DNA of 64,000 bases from Turbatrix aceti (Eukaryota; Nematoda; Chromadorea; Rhabditida; Panagrolaimidae): the NCBI GenBank assembly GCA_963969345.1, contig OZ017770.1, positions 4,163,246-4,227,245 on the forward strand. Direction: 5' to 3'. This document shows, piece by piece, positions 11,873-23,400 of this stretch. Within the stretch, counting starts at the first letter, position 1; each line of letters starts with the position of its first letter. The position numbers and the translations under genes were made by a program. Under the pieces are notes generated by a model that saw only the letters and a program-made list of their open reading frames with translations, had not been told where the DNA came from and did no database searches.

Positions 11873-13151
11873 AACTAAGATTGACTTTGACTTCACTGAT
11901 TTCTGATGCTGAGAAGGGTATTTTTGCTCATAAAGAACGAAATCACCAAAGAAGTAGAAACGGGTTATGGACGAACAAAGTTGTCACACTGATTCAAAAT
12001 TTTTTTTATTAACGAAGCGTCTACGAAAACAATCGTTTAACTATTGACATTGTACAATAGTTGGGAATGCTTGTTTTTCGCTGATTCAAAATTTTTTATT
12101 AATTAACAAGGCGATTACGAAACCCCCAAGTATACACTGTAATAGTTTATTGTTTGAATCACTTGATACTCGTTTATGCGATGACAAAAGCAAACAACAC
12201 TCACACGACCGTTATATAACGACGTTCCACTGTCTGCGTCTAATTAGTAGCTTGAAGGCGGAAAAAAGCACCATGCTCGAAGCGCCGTTCTGGCCTTGTG
12301 TGAAAATGACTGCGACTACGTGCTTTTCAATTGACAAACAAACACAGCGTCTTTTCGTCGTTCGATAATCGTTGAAAAAAATATGTAAGCGTTGCACGAT
12401 ATTTATAGAAATCTGTCTTGCAATTGTTTTTTATGCTTCCACAACTCGGGTTATCGTTCATACTATTGTCACCCAATTCTCGATGTATTGTTGCACTTTG
12501 TTTTGTCTCTTGTCTAGTGGCTCGTCTCCTGTGTGCTAACCACGTACTTTTTTATGACGGCGTAAGAGTCGACGCAGCGTTCATGTAAATACTATCAAGT
12601 CTCATGGCACCACTCGCCGAGGGCAGCGCCCTCATTTTTTAGAATTCATGATGCGTGTGTGTACCATGTTAACGGTTAACGATTATTGTAAGCCTTTTTT
12701 TCACCACCACCATCCCAACCTTAAGATCCACTTACCAAGTTCTCATGTATTGCAACACTTACCAAGCAAGATTACAAAGATGAGCTCTCTTTTTTTTCAA
12801 GAACAAAACGGCGAGCGGAATGAACTGCGTGACAAAAGAACGTTAAGCGTTGCACGCGTTAACTAACCGTCCTGGATTGAGAGGACGGTAGGTCGTCTCA
12901 TTTTCCTGTTGTTGACGGTTTTATCTTTTTCTTTTAATCCCGATGAGCTCAGTTGTTCCGATAGGTTTTGGCTTAAGACAGGAATTTTTTTTATTTATAA
13001 ATTTGACTGTTATTTCATAATATTGTTGTTTCTAATTTGCAATGCTTTTTTCCTTGTGGCAGCTGTTTGCGATGACTGGGTGTAATCGATCGTCCCTGTT
13101 GCCCCACGTGTTGGACTTTATTTCATTGCTCTTATTGCAGCACTCTATGGC
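11873..13151. other. Intergenic region between the CX-module genes
   Basis: About 1.3 kb, AT-rich. It holds two similar short segments, CTGATTCAAAATTTTTTTTA near 11989 and a near-copy near 12082, but no supportable gene. Confidence 0.4.
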
Positions 13152-14472
13152 ATGGATCGCCCGCGAATTGCGACAAAGGCTTGGATATTTTTCCTGATTT
13201 TGCTCCTGCTCTGTGACCAAGTTGGATGTAAGCGCGGCGGCGGTGTTGTCAGGTTTGTTAACTTTATTTTTATCTTTAAATTAAGCACAAAATAATAACT
13301 GCTGTGCAATTGTTTTGATTATGTTGAAATTCGACGAACCGGAAAAAAATATAAAGGTGATTTTCAGATCCAGAGGCAGTTCTGGAGCGCGAACCGGTAG
13401 CCGGGGAGGCATCTTCGGTGGTAGCAGTTCAGCCAACAGAGGTGGTGTTTTTGGTAACACCGGTACTCGTACAGGAATAAACAATGGCGGCTTTTCATCG
13501 AGCGGATTTGGTCGCGCAACCAACAACAACAAAGGTACCTTCTCGAGTGGTTCCAGCAGCGGCGGCGTGTTTGGACGGACCAGCGGTAGCGGTAGTCGCT
13601 TTTCCAAGGGCAGTGGCGTCGGTTCGGTGCTTCGCTCCAATCAATTCAAAAATGCTATCGTCGGTGCCGCAGGTGCTTACCTCACGTATCAGGCTGGAAA
13701 GGCCATTATTCGCAATGCCATGACTCCCATGATGTTTGTTTTTCGCTTACAAGTTTGTTATTCAATTCCTGGAATACAATTTTATAGGTGGAATAACAGA
13801 CCCTACTACTGGGGATCTAACTATTACCGTGGTGGCGGCGGAAACACTATGTGTCGTATGCCGCTCGATGAAAGTGACTCCGTCCTTGGAAATGTCCATT
13901 TTTCGGACAACACTCGTCCCCGAGAAATTGTCTGGGGCTGCAGCTACTACGAGCACTGCTGCGGTTATGAATGCTGTCGGTCGAGTGGAACCGGTGGATA
14001 TGGATACGGCGCCTACGGCGGCTTTGGTCTTGGGTACGCGACGATCTTACTTTTGCGTCGTGCTTTGTGGTAGCTTTTGCCGCTCTTTTCTTTTTATACT
14101 TGGGGGGTTATTTTTGTTGCATTTCGCACAATACACTGACCTTTTAAAAAACATTTGTTGACACAATTGGCTTCACTGGTTATCCGCATATAACTCCCAT
14201 ACGCTTTTTTGAATGAATTAGTTGTTTTTTTCTGGCTGTTTATTTTGGTGGCAGGGCGTCTCGCAATTCAACTTCTTTTTTCATTCTACCTAACCTCTGC
14301 TTCTTTAAGTAACCTATTTTTTTCTGGTTTGGGTGAAACTAATTCTAAAATATGCTACTTCAGATCTCTTTTGCTGGTTATTCTATCGCTGTGCTGCACG
14401 TGCTACATTATTCGACGGTACTGCATGCAGTCTGGTAATTACATCCGTGGCAGAGGTTTGCAATCTCATTAA
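13152..14472 (+). CDS. CX-module glycine-rich protein, copy 2 (tandem paralogue)
   Basis: Exons 13152-13252, 13368-13733, 13788-14033 and 14364-14472 give 273 aa with matching phases. The order of parts is that of the upstream gene: signal peptide (ATKAWIFFLILLLLCDQVGC), Gly/Ser-rich region, Ala/Gly hydrophobic segment (NAIVGAAGAYLTYQAGKAII), then the CX module with RPYYWGSNYY, CRMPLDE, NTRPREIVWGC and HCCGYECC. A Gly/Tyr stretch, a transmembrane helix (SLLLVILSLCCTCYII) and a short basic tail close it. It is clearly a tandem duplicate of its neighbour but lacks the Thr-rich insert and the Pro/Tyr tail. The 330-bp last intron is long for the region. Role not known; it is likely a surface or secreted protein. 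Confidence 0.83.
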
Positions 14473-14981
14473 TTACGCAAATATTTTATAAATAACTTTT
14501 TTTAGAAACCGTATGAATAGTAACTAGAGTTTTTTCTTCCTATCCCCGACTTAAACTGAATTATATATGCTCTGCCGACTATAACAATGTTTTGTTTGTA
14601 TTTACCCAGATTCTTTTTGTGGTGACTCCGTTTTCAATGATATTTTATAATAATTTACGACAAATGAATATCAACAACAAGTGGGGGTGTTTTTTTGACA
14701 AATAAATTAGGCACTGCCTGGAGCAGTTCAATTAGATATTTTTTTCGTCAACACTTTTGATGGATGTGCAATCATTATGTTGTTGACACGAAGAAGAAAG
14801 CAGGACCACGTTTCAAGAGGCTTTGAAAGGTAGAATTTTAGTTTTCGTGAAGATAGCGGCGGGCGGGCAAAAGGCAGAAGACGGAAGATATTTACATGAC
14901 ATGAAAAATTATGAACAAGACTGAATTTTGACGACAGTGTACAGACAATGGCCCGCGGGATTAAAGGACGAGGGAGTGAGG

Positions 14982-16661
14982 CTACACTTTGCCCAAAATG
15001 TAGTTTTTTAGGTGGGGTGGCAGGGGATATTGTTCAAGCTTGGAGGGACTGATGGGATACAAATTGGATCGAACCTGAAGGCGACACAGCTGCTTCAGCG
15101 TGAGCGGCGTAGACAAAAAATCTGCTGCCTGACACCTGACCGCTGTCGTCTTTGGTTTCGAGTTTAGCCCGTTTTGGTGACCGCTGCGCTGCACCGCGTG
15201 ATGATCGATACATTCTGCGAGCGTGAGTAAGTGGAAACCGAGCAGCGGGCAGGATTCGAGAAGATTGCTAACATTGCGCAGCTGACCACGAGGATCGTTT
15301 TGTGAGTGCTTACAGATGACTCTGCCCCCATGACTGAGTAAATTGATCACAATTCGGGGATCGGGCATTTGATCTTCGGATGTGCGAAAGTATTCAACAA
15401 AGGGAGTCTTCATTGCTCGCTCATTTGCGTCGATTGCAATGAGATTGGGGTTTGCACCGTGGTCGAGCATCATTTGCACAATTTCCAGCTGATGCTCACG
15501 TTTTGCACACAAAGCAATGTGCAGCGAGGAGCCATAACAGCCGTGTGCAATGTCAGGGTCAGCACCGTTTTCGAGAAGAAGCCGGACGATGTCAACGTCG
15601 TCCTTCATAATAGCCACTTGAAGAGCACATGGTTTGGAGTAGGTGCTCGGAAGGTTGATACTTGCTCCGTTCTAAACACCAAACAGGTGATTGCGGTCAT
15701 AATCAGTTGCTATGACAGACTCACCTTAATCAGAAACGAAACCAACTCCACACAACCGCTGGTCACTGCGTAGTGTAGCGGCGTGCGAAAATCCTGAGAA
15801 GCTCGTGCTTGAGCGTTGATATCCGCCCCGTAATCCAAAAGCAGTTGAATTGACTTTATACCCTTTTCCCGATGTCTGCAAGCTTTCATGAGAGGCGTCA
15901 TGCCGCTCCGGGAGTACACGTTGGGGTCTGCGTTGTAAGACAGCAGAAGACGCAGAAAACGAGTGTCCAGTGGCCTGACGTACGTGATCTCCGGGCCCAT
16001 GAAATACCTCATATTTGCATCGGCCCCCTTGTCCAGGAGAAGCTTGGCACACTCATAATGCCCGTTTTCAATGGCCATGCGAAGAGGCTCTTCGATCCTA
16101 TCCCGACTGGGAAACTCGGCAGTGGGGTCATTGATGACGTAAGTGATGGTAGCCATGTATTCAATCAAGAGCTTTGCCATGCGTGCATCTCCCTTTTCAC
16201 AGCAAATATGCAGAGGTGATAGTCCGATAAGATTTACAGCATTAACCTGAGCAAAACTTGTTGACAAAAACAAAGTGAAAACCGTGCTTGCTTACCTTTG
16301 CTCCTCGAACTAATAACAACTTAGCCGCTGCGTAATAACCCCGATAACAAGCATAATGTAGCGGTGTTAAGCCTTCCTGCACGATGCCGTCCGCCTGCAA
16401 AACACAATTTAGACAAGCTCCAGAGTGACCACAAAAATCACCTGTGCACCTGCGACAAGCAGCATGCGCAATTCGTCGATGTCAGCAAAGTTGTCAATTT
16501 TGTCGGCTAATAGACGCTAAAAAAACAAACAAACAACGTAATATGGCTATTTATAGTCAAAAACAGACCTGCATGAGCCTCTGGGCTTCGACAGGGTCAA
16601 TGGTGGGGTTTTCTGTAGGCAGGAGTTTGTTCGATGAATATGCAGGCATGATTGTGCGCAT
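14982..16661 (-). CDS. Ankyrin repeat and SOCS box (ASB-like) protein
   Basis: Substrate adaptor of a Cullin-5 ubiquitin ligase, by family. Exons, complement: 16569-16661, 16442-16516, 16296-16394, 15725-16246, 14982-15671; 1,479 nt, 492 aa, all in phase. At least six ankyrin repeats are visible: GLTPLHYACYRGYYAAAKLL, GLSPLHICCEKGDARMAKLL, LRMAIENGHYECAKLLLDKG, GMTPLMKACRHREKGIK, RTPLHYAVTSGCVELVSFLI and LQVAIMKDDVDIVRLLLENG. The C-terminus (LKQLCRLQVRSNL...LPPHLKNYIL) is a SOCS box with the Elongin-binding LxxLCR core and the LPxxLKxYL end. The start ATG lies five bases after a TTTCAG acceptor. The substrate cannot be inferred. Confidence 0.9.
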
Positions 16662-17379
16662 TTGGACTGAAACAGAGAAGCAGATGATACAACTAGCCTC
16701 TGGATTGATAATCCAAAATGAAAGCGACAAAAAATTGGATCACCAGGTCATTCGAACACTGAAAAGCCTTCATCCACCAGGTCCACCTGACTGCTCGTAA
16801 TCTTGTTTGTCTATCAGGTGATGAGTTTCACTGAGGGGCACCTAAGCCATATGTTCGGTCTCGTGAGGCTGACGAAAAAAACGGACAAAGAGGAGCACGA
16901 GATGCTAACACATCTATTTGGCTCGAGTCCCGTTCATCTTGCGTATCTCCTCTCTTCTCCTCCCCTTCATTTTTTTGCGCAAAAACATCGTACAGATACA
17001 CCTCATTGGCTGCATCTATAGCCTCGATACTTGTCTTTTTACAAGCATCGAAAATTTTTAATAGCCAAGGAAGGTAACCATACTCTAAAAAAGTGAGCAA
17101 ACACCCTCTTGAAAAAGTCATACGGTTTGAAGACCACAGCAAAGTCACAGCTGACTGGCGTTCGGTCCCTGCTGTCAAATTTGACAAAATAATCTAAACC
17201 CAAGTGAAACGCTTGATCTTTAATCTAGGTATCAGCGTTTCAGTTTATCGAGCAATCATGGTTGTCTATACCACTTTTTTTATTTTTTCAAGCGTCAGAT
17301 CCTTCTTCTAATAAAATAGCAATAGTTTATTTTTTACGAGCAAAAAAAACAATTAAACACATACACCCGGTAAAGCGGT
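16662..17379. other. Intergenic region with a 14-bp perfect palindrome
   Basis: About 720 bp between two minus-strand genes. The palindrome TGTCAAATTTGACA spans 17173-17186. A 119-codon minus-strand ORF at 16828-17187 opens with TTG and has no recognised domain, so I do not call it a gene. Confidence 0.4.
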
Positions 17380-18471
17380 TTAGCCGATGAGATCGATAAT
17401 GGCGTCTATCTTCAAACGCTGTGCGGGATCCGGTTCCAGTATTTTTGTTATAGCCAATGTAAGTGCTTCGGAATATCTAAAAAAAGAATGTGTCTAACTG
17501 TCAATATCAACATGTTGCAATTAGCAGAACAACATACATATGAGATTTTGGAAAAGTGATACGCTGATTCATCATGGCGAGTGGAACGCTGTCTCCCCGC
17601 TCCAGAACGTCATCAAATGGACTCTTGAAAAAGCAGAGCGCGTAGAGAATACAGCCCACTGACCAGTTGTCCATGCCTTCGTCGAGGACAGTACCTGTAT
17701 CGCATGAAAACAATTCTGGTGCACGATATGTCATTGTCGAATGTTCACTTGCGTCATCGACCAGTCTTCGTCCGTGTGCAGCATTTTCGACAACGATGGT
17801 ACCAATGATCGCCGATCCAAAATCTGTTATTTCGAGGTTGTTTTCATCTACCAATAACAAATTTCCGGGCTTAAGATCCCTGTGGATGATCTGTGGTTGC
17901 TGAGCGTGGAGGTATCGCACACCGTTGCAGAGTTGCAGAAATAGCTGCCGAACACGCAAAGGATCAATGAAGCTCTGTGTTTTGCCGCGCTCGATTAGTT
18001 CATCATAGAGCGAACCCCGCTAAAACGTGCGAAAAACAAAAAAATTAATTTTGATCGACATGTTAAAAATAGTGCAAAAACAATTACCTCGCGATAGGGA
18101 AAAACCAGGTAAAATCTGACTACTCCAGTGTTCAGTTTCTGTTCTGAATGCTCCATTATTTGAATAATGTTATGCGCTCCGCCATGATTCTTGTGAATGC
18201 TTGCCTCCAAGCGTGTCATCTTGACGTGTTCGGGAGAGTGACAATCGACTTTTTTGATGACAACTTTTTGTTGGTCTTCGCAATCTCTGCCGAGGTAAAC
18301 GATGCTGAACCCTCTAAAAAATATTTATTTCCTGAGTGATGATGCGACAAGTGACCAGACAGCTGACAGAGCAACGAACGAACGCGTGACTCACCCTTGA
18401 GCTATTTCACGTGAAATAATATATCCATGATTGCCGGCGTAAATATCTGGCTTTGACAACCAGCAACCCAT
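17380..18471 (-). CDS. STK16: STK16-like (NAK family) serine/threonine kinase
   Basis: Membrane-anchored kinase of the NAK family, linked in animals to Golgi and secretory traffic. Exons, complement: 18395-18471, 18088-18313, 17538-18019, 17380-17476; 882 nt, 293 aa (human STK16 has 305). The N-terminus MGCWLSK fits dual acylation (myristate on Gly2, palmitate on Cys3), as in the family. Kinase motifs: QGGFSIVYLG (glycine loop), VVIKKV (ATP Lys), IIHRDLKPGNLLL (catalytic loop), ITDFGSA (metal Asp), TYRAPELF and DNWSVGCILYA, all intact. The family-type stretch GDSVPLAMMNQRITFP is present. The ATG lies three bases after a TTTCAG acceptor. The STK16-specific region after the DFG motif (long activation loop with AAHGRRLVDDASE) supports the subfamily. 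Confidence 0.92.
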
Positions 18472-18889
18472 CTGCTGAAAGAACGGATTGAACATAAGCA
18501 CAGTTAACGACTTCTGTTTCTGGTTAAATAGCTGTAAGCACGAAAAAACAGTCAGCTAATATGAAAAAAACGGTACACCGGACAAACACAACAACATGCA
18601 AACGCTCTGCAACGCAGCAATCGACACTCGTCATCGCGAATCATCATGAGGATCACGAACATTCAATAAACTGTGCGGAAAGAAACAAGAGAAGTGTGCG
18701 AAATAAAAAATCTCGGTTACGACCAATTTCCATCTGCTGTGCCATATTGCATATCTAAAATTTATTTATATGTACCTGCATTGCATTGGATAAAAAAAAC
18801 AACGCGCTTTTCAGCAAAAAGGCATGTAAAGGCAGAAACGTAAAAATGGAAATTGGCGGTGGAAGAAAAAAGAGGAGTAAAAGTTCACA

Positions 18890-20736
18890 TCATAGCTCGG
18901 TTTTTGTAGAAACATCAATGGCCACTCGAGCGTCCACGGTCAGTTCTTGTTGCAAGAGCTTTGTCGTGTTGTACGTCTCAATGACCGCCGATGCTTCCGT
19001 GTCACTGATGTAGCCCTCTTGATAGGTGTATCTCTCGGGATGCACGACCAGAGGATAGACAGTAAAAGCAAGAAGATCTCTGGGCTCGAAGTAACTTGAC
19101 CATTCCTCGTTCGGATGTTTGTTGTACATGATGGGCAAAAACTCGTCCAGAGCAAGCATATTTCTGAGCGGTTTAGCGTCAAGAAGCTTTTGTGCCCCAT
19201 TTCCGCTCAGTATGTACCCCAGTGTCCAGTACGAGTACGCAACGGTGCTGAGATACGTGTGTCCTAAAAATGTCAGCAGTCTGAGATAATCAAATTTCAC
19301 GTTGGCAGATAAAATTACCCTGTACATAAAACTCATCGGCTTCTGATGTCATTTTTTTGCGTCCCAGGTAAATTAGATCCCAATCAATGTGAGTTTTCAT
19401 GAGGTCTTCCATGGTTGCTCGAATTTCGCTTGTACCGTTGTAAGTAAATCGTACGTCATCTTCAAACACGAGAACACGATCGTAGCCCCGACCGACGACA
19501 TCCTGCCAGATGCCGTAGTGACTGAGGAAGCATCCAATCTCTCCAGCCTTCATTGGTCTTTTGTGGTAGGGATCTTCGTAACCTGGCAGGAATCTGATAA
19601 ACTTCATTGTGTCCTCGGTCAACGCTTGTCCGTCGACTGCTTCGAATAGGCGATACTCAATGCCCAGAAGTCTCAAAATTTGATCCATCTTTTCGAGTCT
19701 TTCTGGGCGGCGTTTCAGATTGATGAGGTAGACTTCGTCAAAGCCCAATTTGCTTGGTTCAGGATACCAGGGGTTGAGAACACTCGAATGGGGAAACGGC
19801 ATCGTGCCGACATCTGAGATGAGATTAGCGAGGAAGTAGCCGAGCTAAACCACATTAACAATATTTTTTCATAACAAGAAATAAAAACTAACCAGCTGTT
19901 TGTGGTACTCTAACGAATAAATTGTCGAACTCAAATAGTATCCGTAAAAATCATAGTTAGAAACAAATATCGGAATATCCATAAAATACGCAGAGTAAGC
20001 AAAAACCTGAATTGGATCATCCGGACCGTCGTATGTGAATATGTTTCCGGCCTTGAAAGTTAAATACGAAGCGTCCATTTGTCTCAAATCAATAAAATAG
20101 GGTCCATTGGAATAGTAAACCCGTTTGCTTCCTCGGTTGGTTCGACTGATGAATGATTCCTCGAGAAGCTCTTCAACGTTTGAAAACCGATCAAATGGAC
20201 AGCTCATAAGAGGCGTTGTCACAACGTGTCGCCGGTTTGCCAGATTTCTGATTACATTTTCCATAAAAAAATCATCTCCGGTGGCAATTAGCGCATAGCC
20301 ACAGCGCTTGCCTCTGGCCCAAACGAGCGCTTCTTCTCGCCAGTTTTCAGTTTCTGCGTCGACTTCGGCAGACAGGTAAAGCTTTTTCATGGCAGAGGCC
20401 CAACTAAACAGTTGCTGTTGAAAAAGAGGGAAGGGAAGGGGCTTTTTATAAAACTTACTATTGAGCAATTTCAAGTGTCTCTTTTTCCACATTTGCAGAT
20501 GCAAAAAAGGAAACATGCATTCTGTCTTTGGGATATCGAAGATTTTCAACGAGACCCAGAGAATACGGCAAGGAGTGCGCATGATTGTCAATCTGAATGG
20601 CCAAACAAGCGCTTGGATAGAGATGTCGATAGTCGCCTTCATCCGGTATTGCACCGGGAAAAAGTGCGTGCGCAAAAAAGCGCGAGTTCAATGCGAGGGA
20701 CAAAATCAACAAACTGCCCACCGATGTCATGCACAT
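18890..20736 (-). CDS. COLGALT: Procollagen galactosyltransferase (glycosyltransferase family 25)
   Basis: ER enzyme that adds galactose to hydroxylysine of collagens. Exons, complement: 20459-20736, 19893-20403, 19319-19844, 18890-19263; 1,689 nt, 562 aa, in phase. A second in-frame ATG at 20730 gives a cleaner signal peptide (MTSVGSLLILSLALNSRFFA). The N-terminal glycosyltransferase-like half is visible as ALIATGDDFFMENVIRNL. The GT25 half shows FDEVYLINLKRRPERLEKM, PMKAGEIGCFLSHYGIWQDV, VLVFEDDVRF, WDLIYLGRKKM, AYSYWTLGYILSG and DEFLPIMYNKHPNEE. The C-terminus ends KTEL, a plausible ER-retrieval variant of KDEL. The second exon was placed at the TTTAG acceptor at 20404 because only that keeps the frame. 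Nematodes depend heavily on collagen modification, which suits the context. Confidence 0.92.
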
Positions 20737-21249
20737 CGTTGTCGCCGGTTAAATTCACTCACAGCACAGAAACGTGCACTCTTGAAAAAAAAATGTTGCA
20801 AAAAGTAATGAAAAGTCTGGTGACCACCAGCGGCAGCCAAGGGCGAAAGTGTAAGATCTATGGATCGATTTTGGCTATGCAGAATGCAGGAAAAGAGTCC
20901 CTGCGCCAAGCTGTCCTGCTGCACTGCTTAGCTATAGAACGAACGGTTGCTGACCCCGAGCACCGAGCCGGAATAAACAGCTGCCAGGATTAAACACACT
21001 TTATTCGTTACAGATACAAATGTAGTGGTCAAAGCAACAAAAACATAAATAAACGTGACAAGTTATAGAATCCAATAAGAAGGTGAAATGACTACAAAAA
21101 TTGGAATTGGCAGTGACGATTGCGATTGCTTACGTTTAACAGATGCATGAATGATGGTGGAGTAGAAAGTATGTATCACTGTAAAACAAATAACAATTTA
21201 ACGACGGACGCATTGATAATATAGAAAAAACCTTAAGTGAAATTGGAAT

Positions 21250-22215
21250 TCAGCTTGCTGATTCAGGGTCTGAAATTTCGGGATCCTTGATTTCAAGAGA
21301 TATGTTTGTAAATCCTTCTGTAACAGCGGCAATTTGGGTTTCATTTTGCGCTCCCTGAGTAGAAGTGGTAGTCAGTTTACAAATTTCTCTGGGTTTGTAG
21401 TCCAAAAATTCAAATCGAGATTCAGCTCTGATCGTAGAGTCAGCCCACGTGTAAGTGTTGTTGGGCATCGTATACGATTCAAAGCATCCATTTGACGATC
21501 GCATTGAACGTCCGCATGCCAATCGAGGAGAAAGAAACGGAAGTCTTGGTCCAAAATCAGAAAATGAAGCACTAGGCTGCATCATTGATGGCGTCTGCAC
21601 AAAAGAAGGTCTCGAACGCGGAAATACGTGATGATCCCGATCGTGTTGTTCAATACGCTGAATAAGAATTTTTGCCTTCATAAAATCGTTCTTGAGCACA
21701 GCCTCTGTAAGTTCGTTGTGCAAGTCTTGGCGCTTCTTGACGCGTTGCTGCTCGCGGTATTCGCGTTTCATCTGCTTCAGGTGTTCCCTGGAACAAACGG
21801 GGGCAGAAGATGTGCCAATCATTCGGCGTCTGCGGTCAAGTTTGATGTTTGCAAACGCCTTTTGCAGCCAGTCTTCAGTACAGGCGTTTCCCAACTTCTT
21901 GTTTCTCTTCCGAAGTCGCTTTTCATGTTTTTTTACGGCTCTCAACGTTCGCTTGCGGGTCCGACGTTTGATTTTGAGTTCCAACAACGTAGTTCTTGTT
22001 TGATCATTATTGATTATAGCTTCACAAAGCTTTTTCTCCAGCTTCAAGTCTTTTTTCGTGCGTCGGTGCCAATGACGCTGTTTTTGTTGCTCTGAGATCT
22101 CGGAAGATGAACTGGTGGCTTCTTTTGGTAATTGACTGACAACTACGTTATCATTCTCCGGCTCAGTTTCAACTGTCTCAACATCGACGAAATTGACAAC
22201 GCAAAAAGAATCCAT
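21250..22215 (-). CDS. Unrecognised basic, coiled-coil-like protein
   Basis: A single open frame of 321 codons starting at the ATG at 22215. The N-terminus is acidic and Ser/Glu-rich. Residues about 50-180 are strongly basic and probably helical, with runs such as KIKRRTRKRTLRAVKKHEKR and REYREQQRVKKRQDL. The remainder is Ser/Pro-rich and acidic near the end. Two similar 'EAIINND/EAVLKND' segments (LCEAIINNDQTRTTLLELKI and LTEAVLKNDFMKAKILIQRI) suggest an internal repeat of about 110 residues. I recognise no family. Basic clusters would fit nuclear or RNA binding, but that is inference. It is the most upstream member of the minus-strand series that continues with COLGALT, 514 bp away. Confidence 0.65.
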   Translation of the reverse strand: MDSFCVVNFVDVETVETEPENDNVVVSQLPKEATSSSSEISEQQKQRHWHRRTKKDLKLEKKLCEAIINNDQTRTTLLELKIKRRTRKRTLRAVKKHEKRLRKRNKKLGNACTEDWLQKAFANIKLDRRRRMIGTSSAPVCSREHLKQMKREYREQQRVKKRQDLHNELTEAVLKNDFMKAKILIQRIEQHDRDHHVFPRSRPSFVQTPSMMQPSASFSDFGPRLPFLSPRLACGRSMRSSNGCFESYTMPNNTYTWADSTIRAESRFEFLDYKPREICKLTTTSTQGAQNETQIAAVTEGFTNISLEIKDPEISDPESAS

Positions 22216-22317
22216 CAATAAGTGCTACGTAGAAAAAAATGTAAATTTAATAAATTTACTGTCGCTAATTGCAACAAAAAATGCACAGATATGAAAACTT
22301 GACGAATAATATAGTTG

Positions 22318-23400
22318 TCACCGCTGTATCAGGTGACAAGTAAACTTGTAGCCAACCACACACGATGGTGTGCAGTTGGCGTAGTCGTCCTGCAGTTCAT
22401 CTTGCAGTGTGCGTGCAACCAAACAGTAATCCTTTAGGATTTCTGTACCTCCTTTTAGCGAGCGGGACCCTCTACAAAAAATTTTGTTTCCAATAAAATT
22501 TTTTATTTTTTTGTTTGATTTTATTAGTTGATGAGCAATTTTAGTGTTAAAAAGTTTATGACTAGTTGTTTGTTTGCAATCAAAAAAAAACAATTATGTT
22601 TGTTCGACTGTTCTTCGTTTTCCGGTTCGAAAATGTTACCAGATACCACGTTCGAACTGTCAATGTTTTTCATCCGGAAGGCATAAGGTGCTCTCTGCTG
22701 TGTAAAGAATTGTAACGGTAATTTTTACACTTTACTTCGAGTTTTTTACTTTTTATTTTTCAGACGATTTAACAGGAATATTCAATTCAATTTTATAAGC
22801 ACACCCGAGGTGTGCCAATTTGGTACATGTAAAAACAACAGATACAAATCAAACCGAAAAACAAATTTAATATGGATAACCCTGAGGTGGCCAGGAACGT
22901 TGAACCGTCCTTGCTTCCCATCCAGAAGGCATCAGGTGCTCTCTTCTGTTTCTCAGGCAGCATGGTTTTGACATCAACACGAACGGCGGCACGGTGTGCG
23001 ATAAGAGTGTTGTTGGAATCTTGTCAGGAGCTGGTAGCCGTGCCCCAAAGCAGAACAACGTCGCCTGTGAACACCGTCTTCTGGGAGAGGCTCAAGGTCG
23101 TGCTGACCGTACCCGAGAGCGTCCTAAAGCTGTGGCTGAGCGTCCGCGTCTTCGACGGCGGACAACGGCTCGCGAATGTATCATCAGAGCCAACGACGTT
23201 GTAGAAAGCACACACGCCGAAGACCTTCTCCGTCACCAATGAAATGACCCGTGCTGATGGCGGACAGCAGCCAGGATGCCTCTTCCCACCCCTTCGAGCA
23301 CCGCGCAACTGTCAGTCGCCAAGCTCGTGTCCGCCCCGAAGCCTGCGTTTGCGTCCGAGCTTTTGGTCCTTGTCGCGGACAGCAAGAATCCGTGAACTAT
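22318..23400 (-). pseudogene. Degenerate gene remnants, GC-rich, no intact frame
   Basis: Two stretches look like former coding DNA. At 22318-22470 a minus-strand frame begins after a TTGTAG acceptor-like site and reads LKDYCLVARTLQDELQDDYA before its stop, with no convincing partner exons. At 22866-23400 the GC content is clearly above the flanks and long but overlapping frames occur on both strands, none complete. A segment at 22640-22700 partly resembles one at 22893-22955 (shared GAAGGCATNAGGTGCTCTC core), so part of the sequence exists twice in decayed form. I cannot name the parent gene. A spliced but unrecognised gene remains possible. Confidence 0.35.

Noticed and set aside
16828..17187. 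119-codon minus-strand ORF
   Set aside because: Starts with TTG, composition is not convincing and no domain or splice signals support it.
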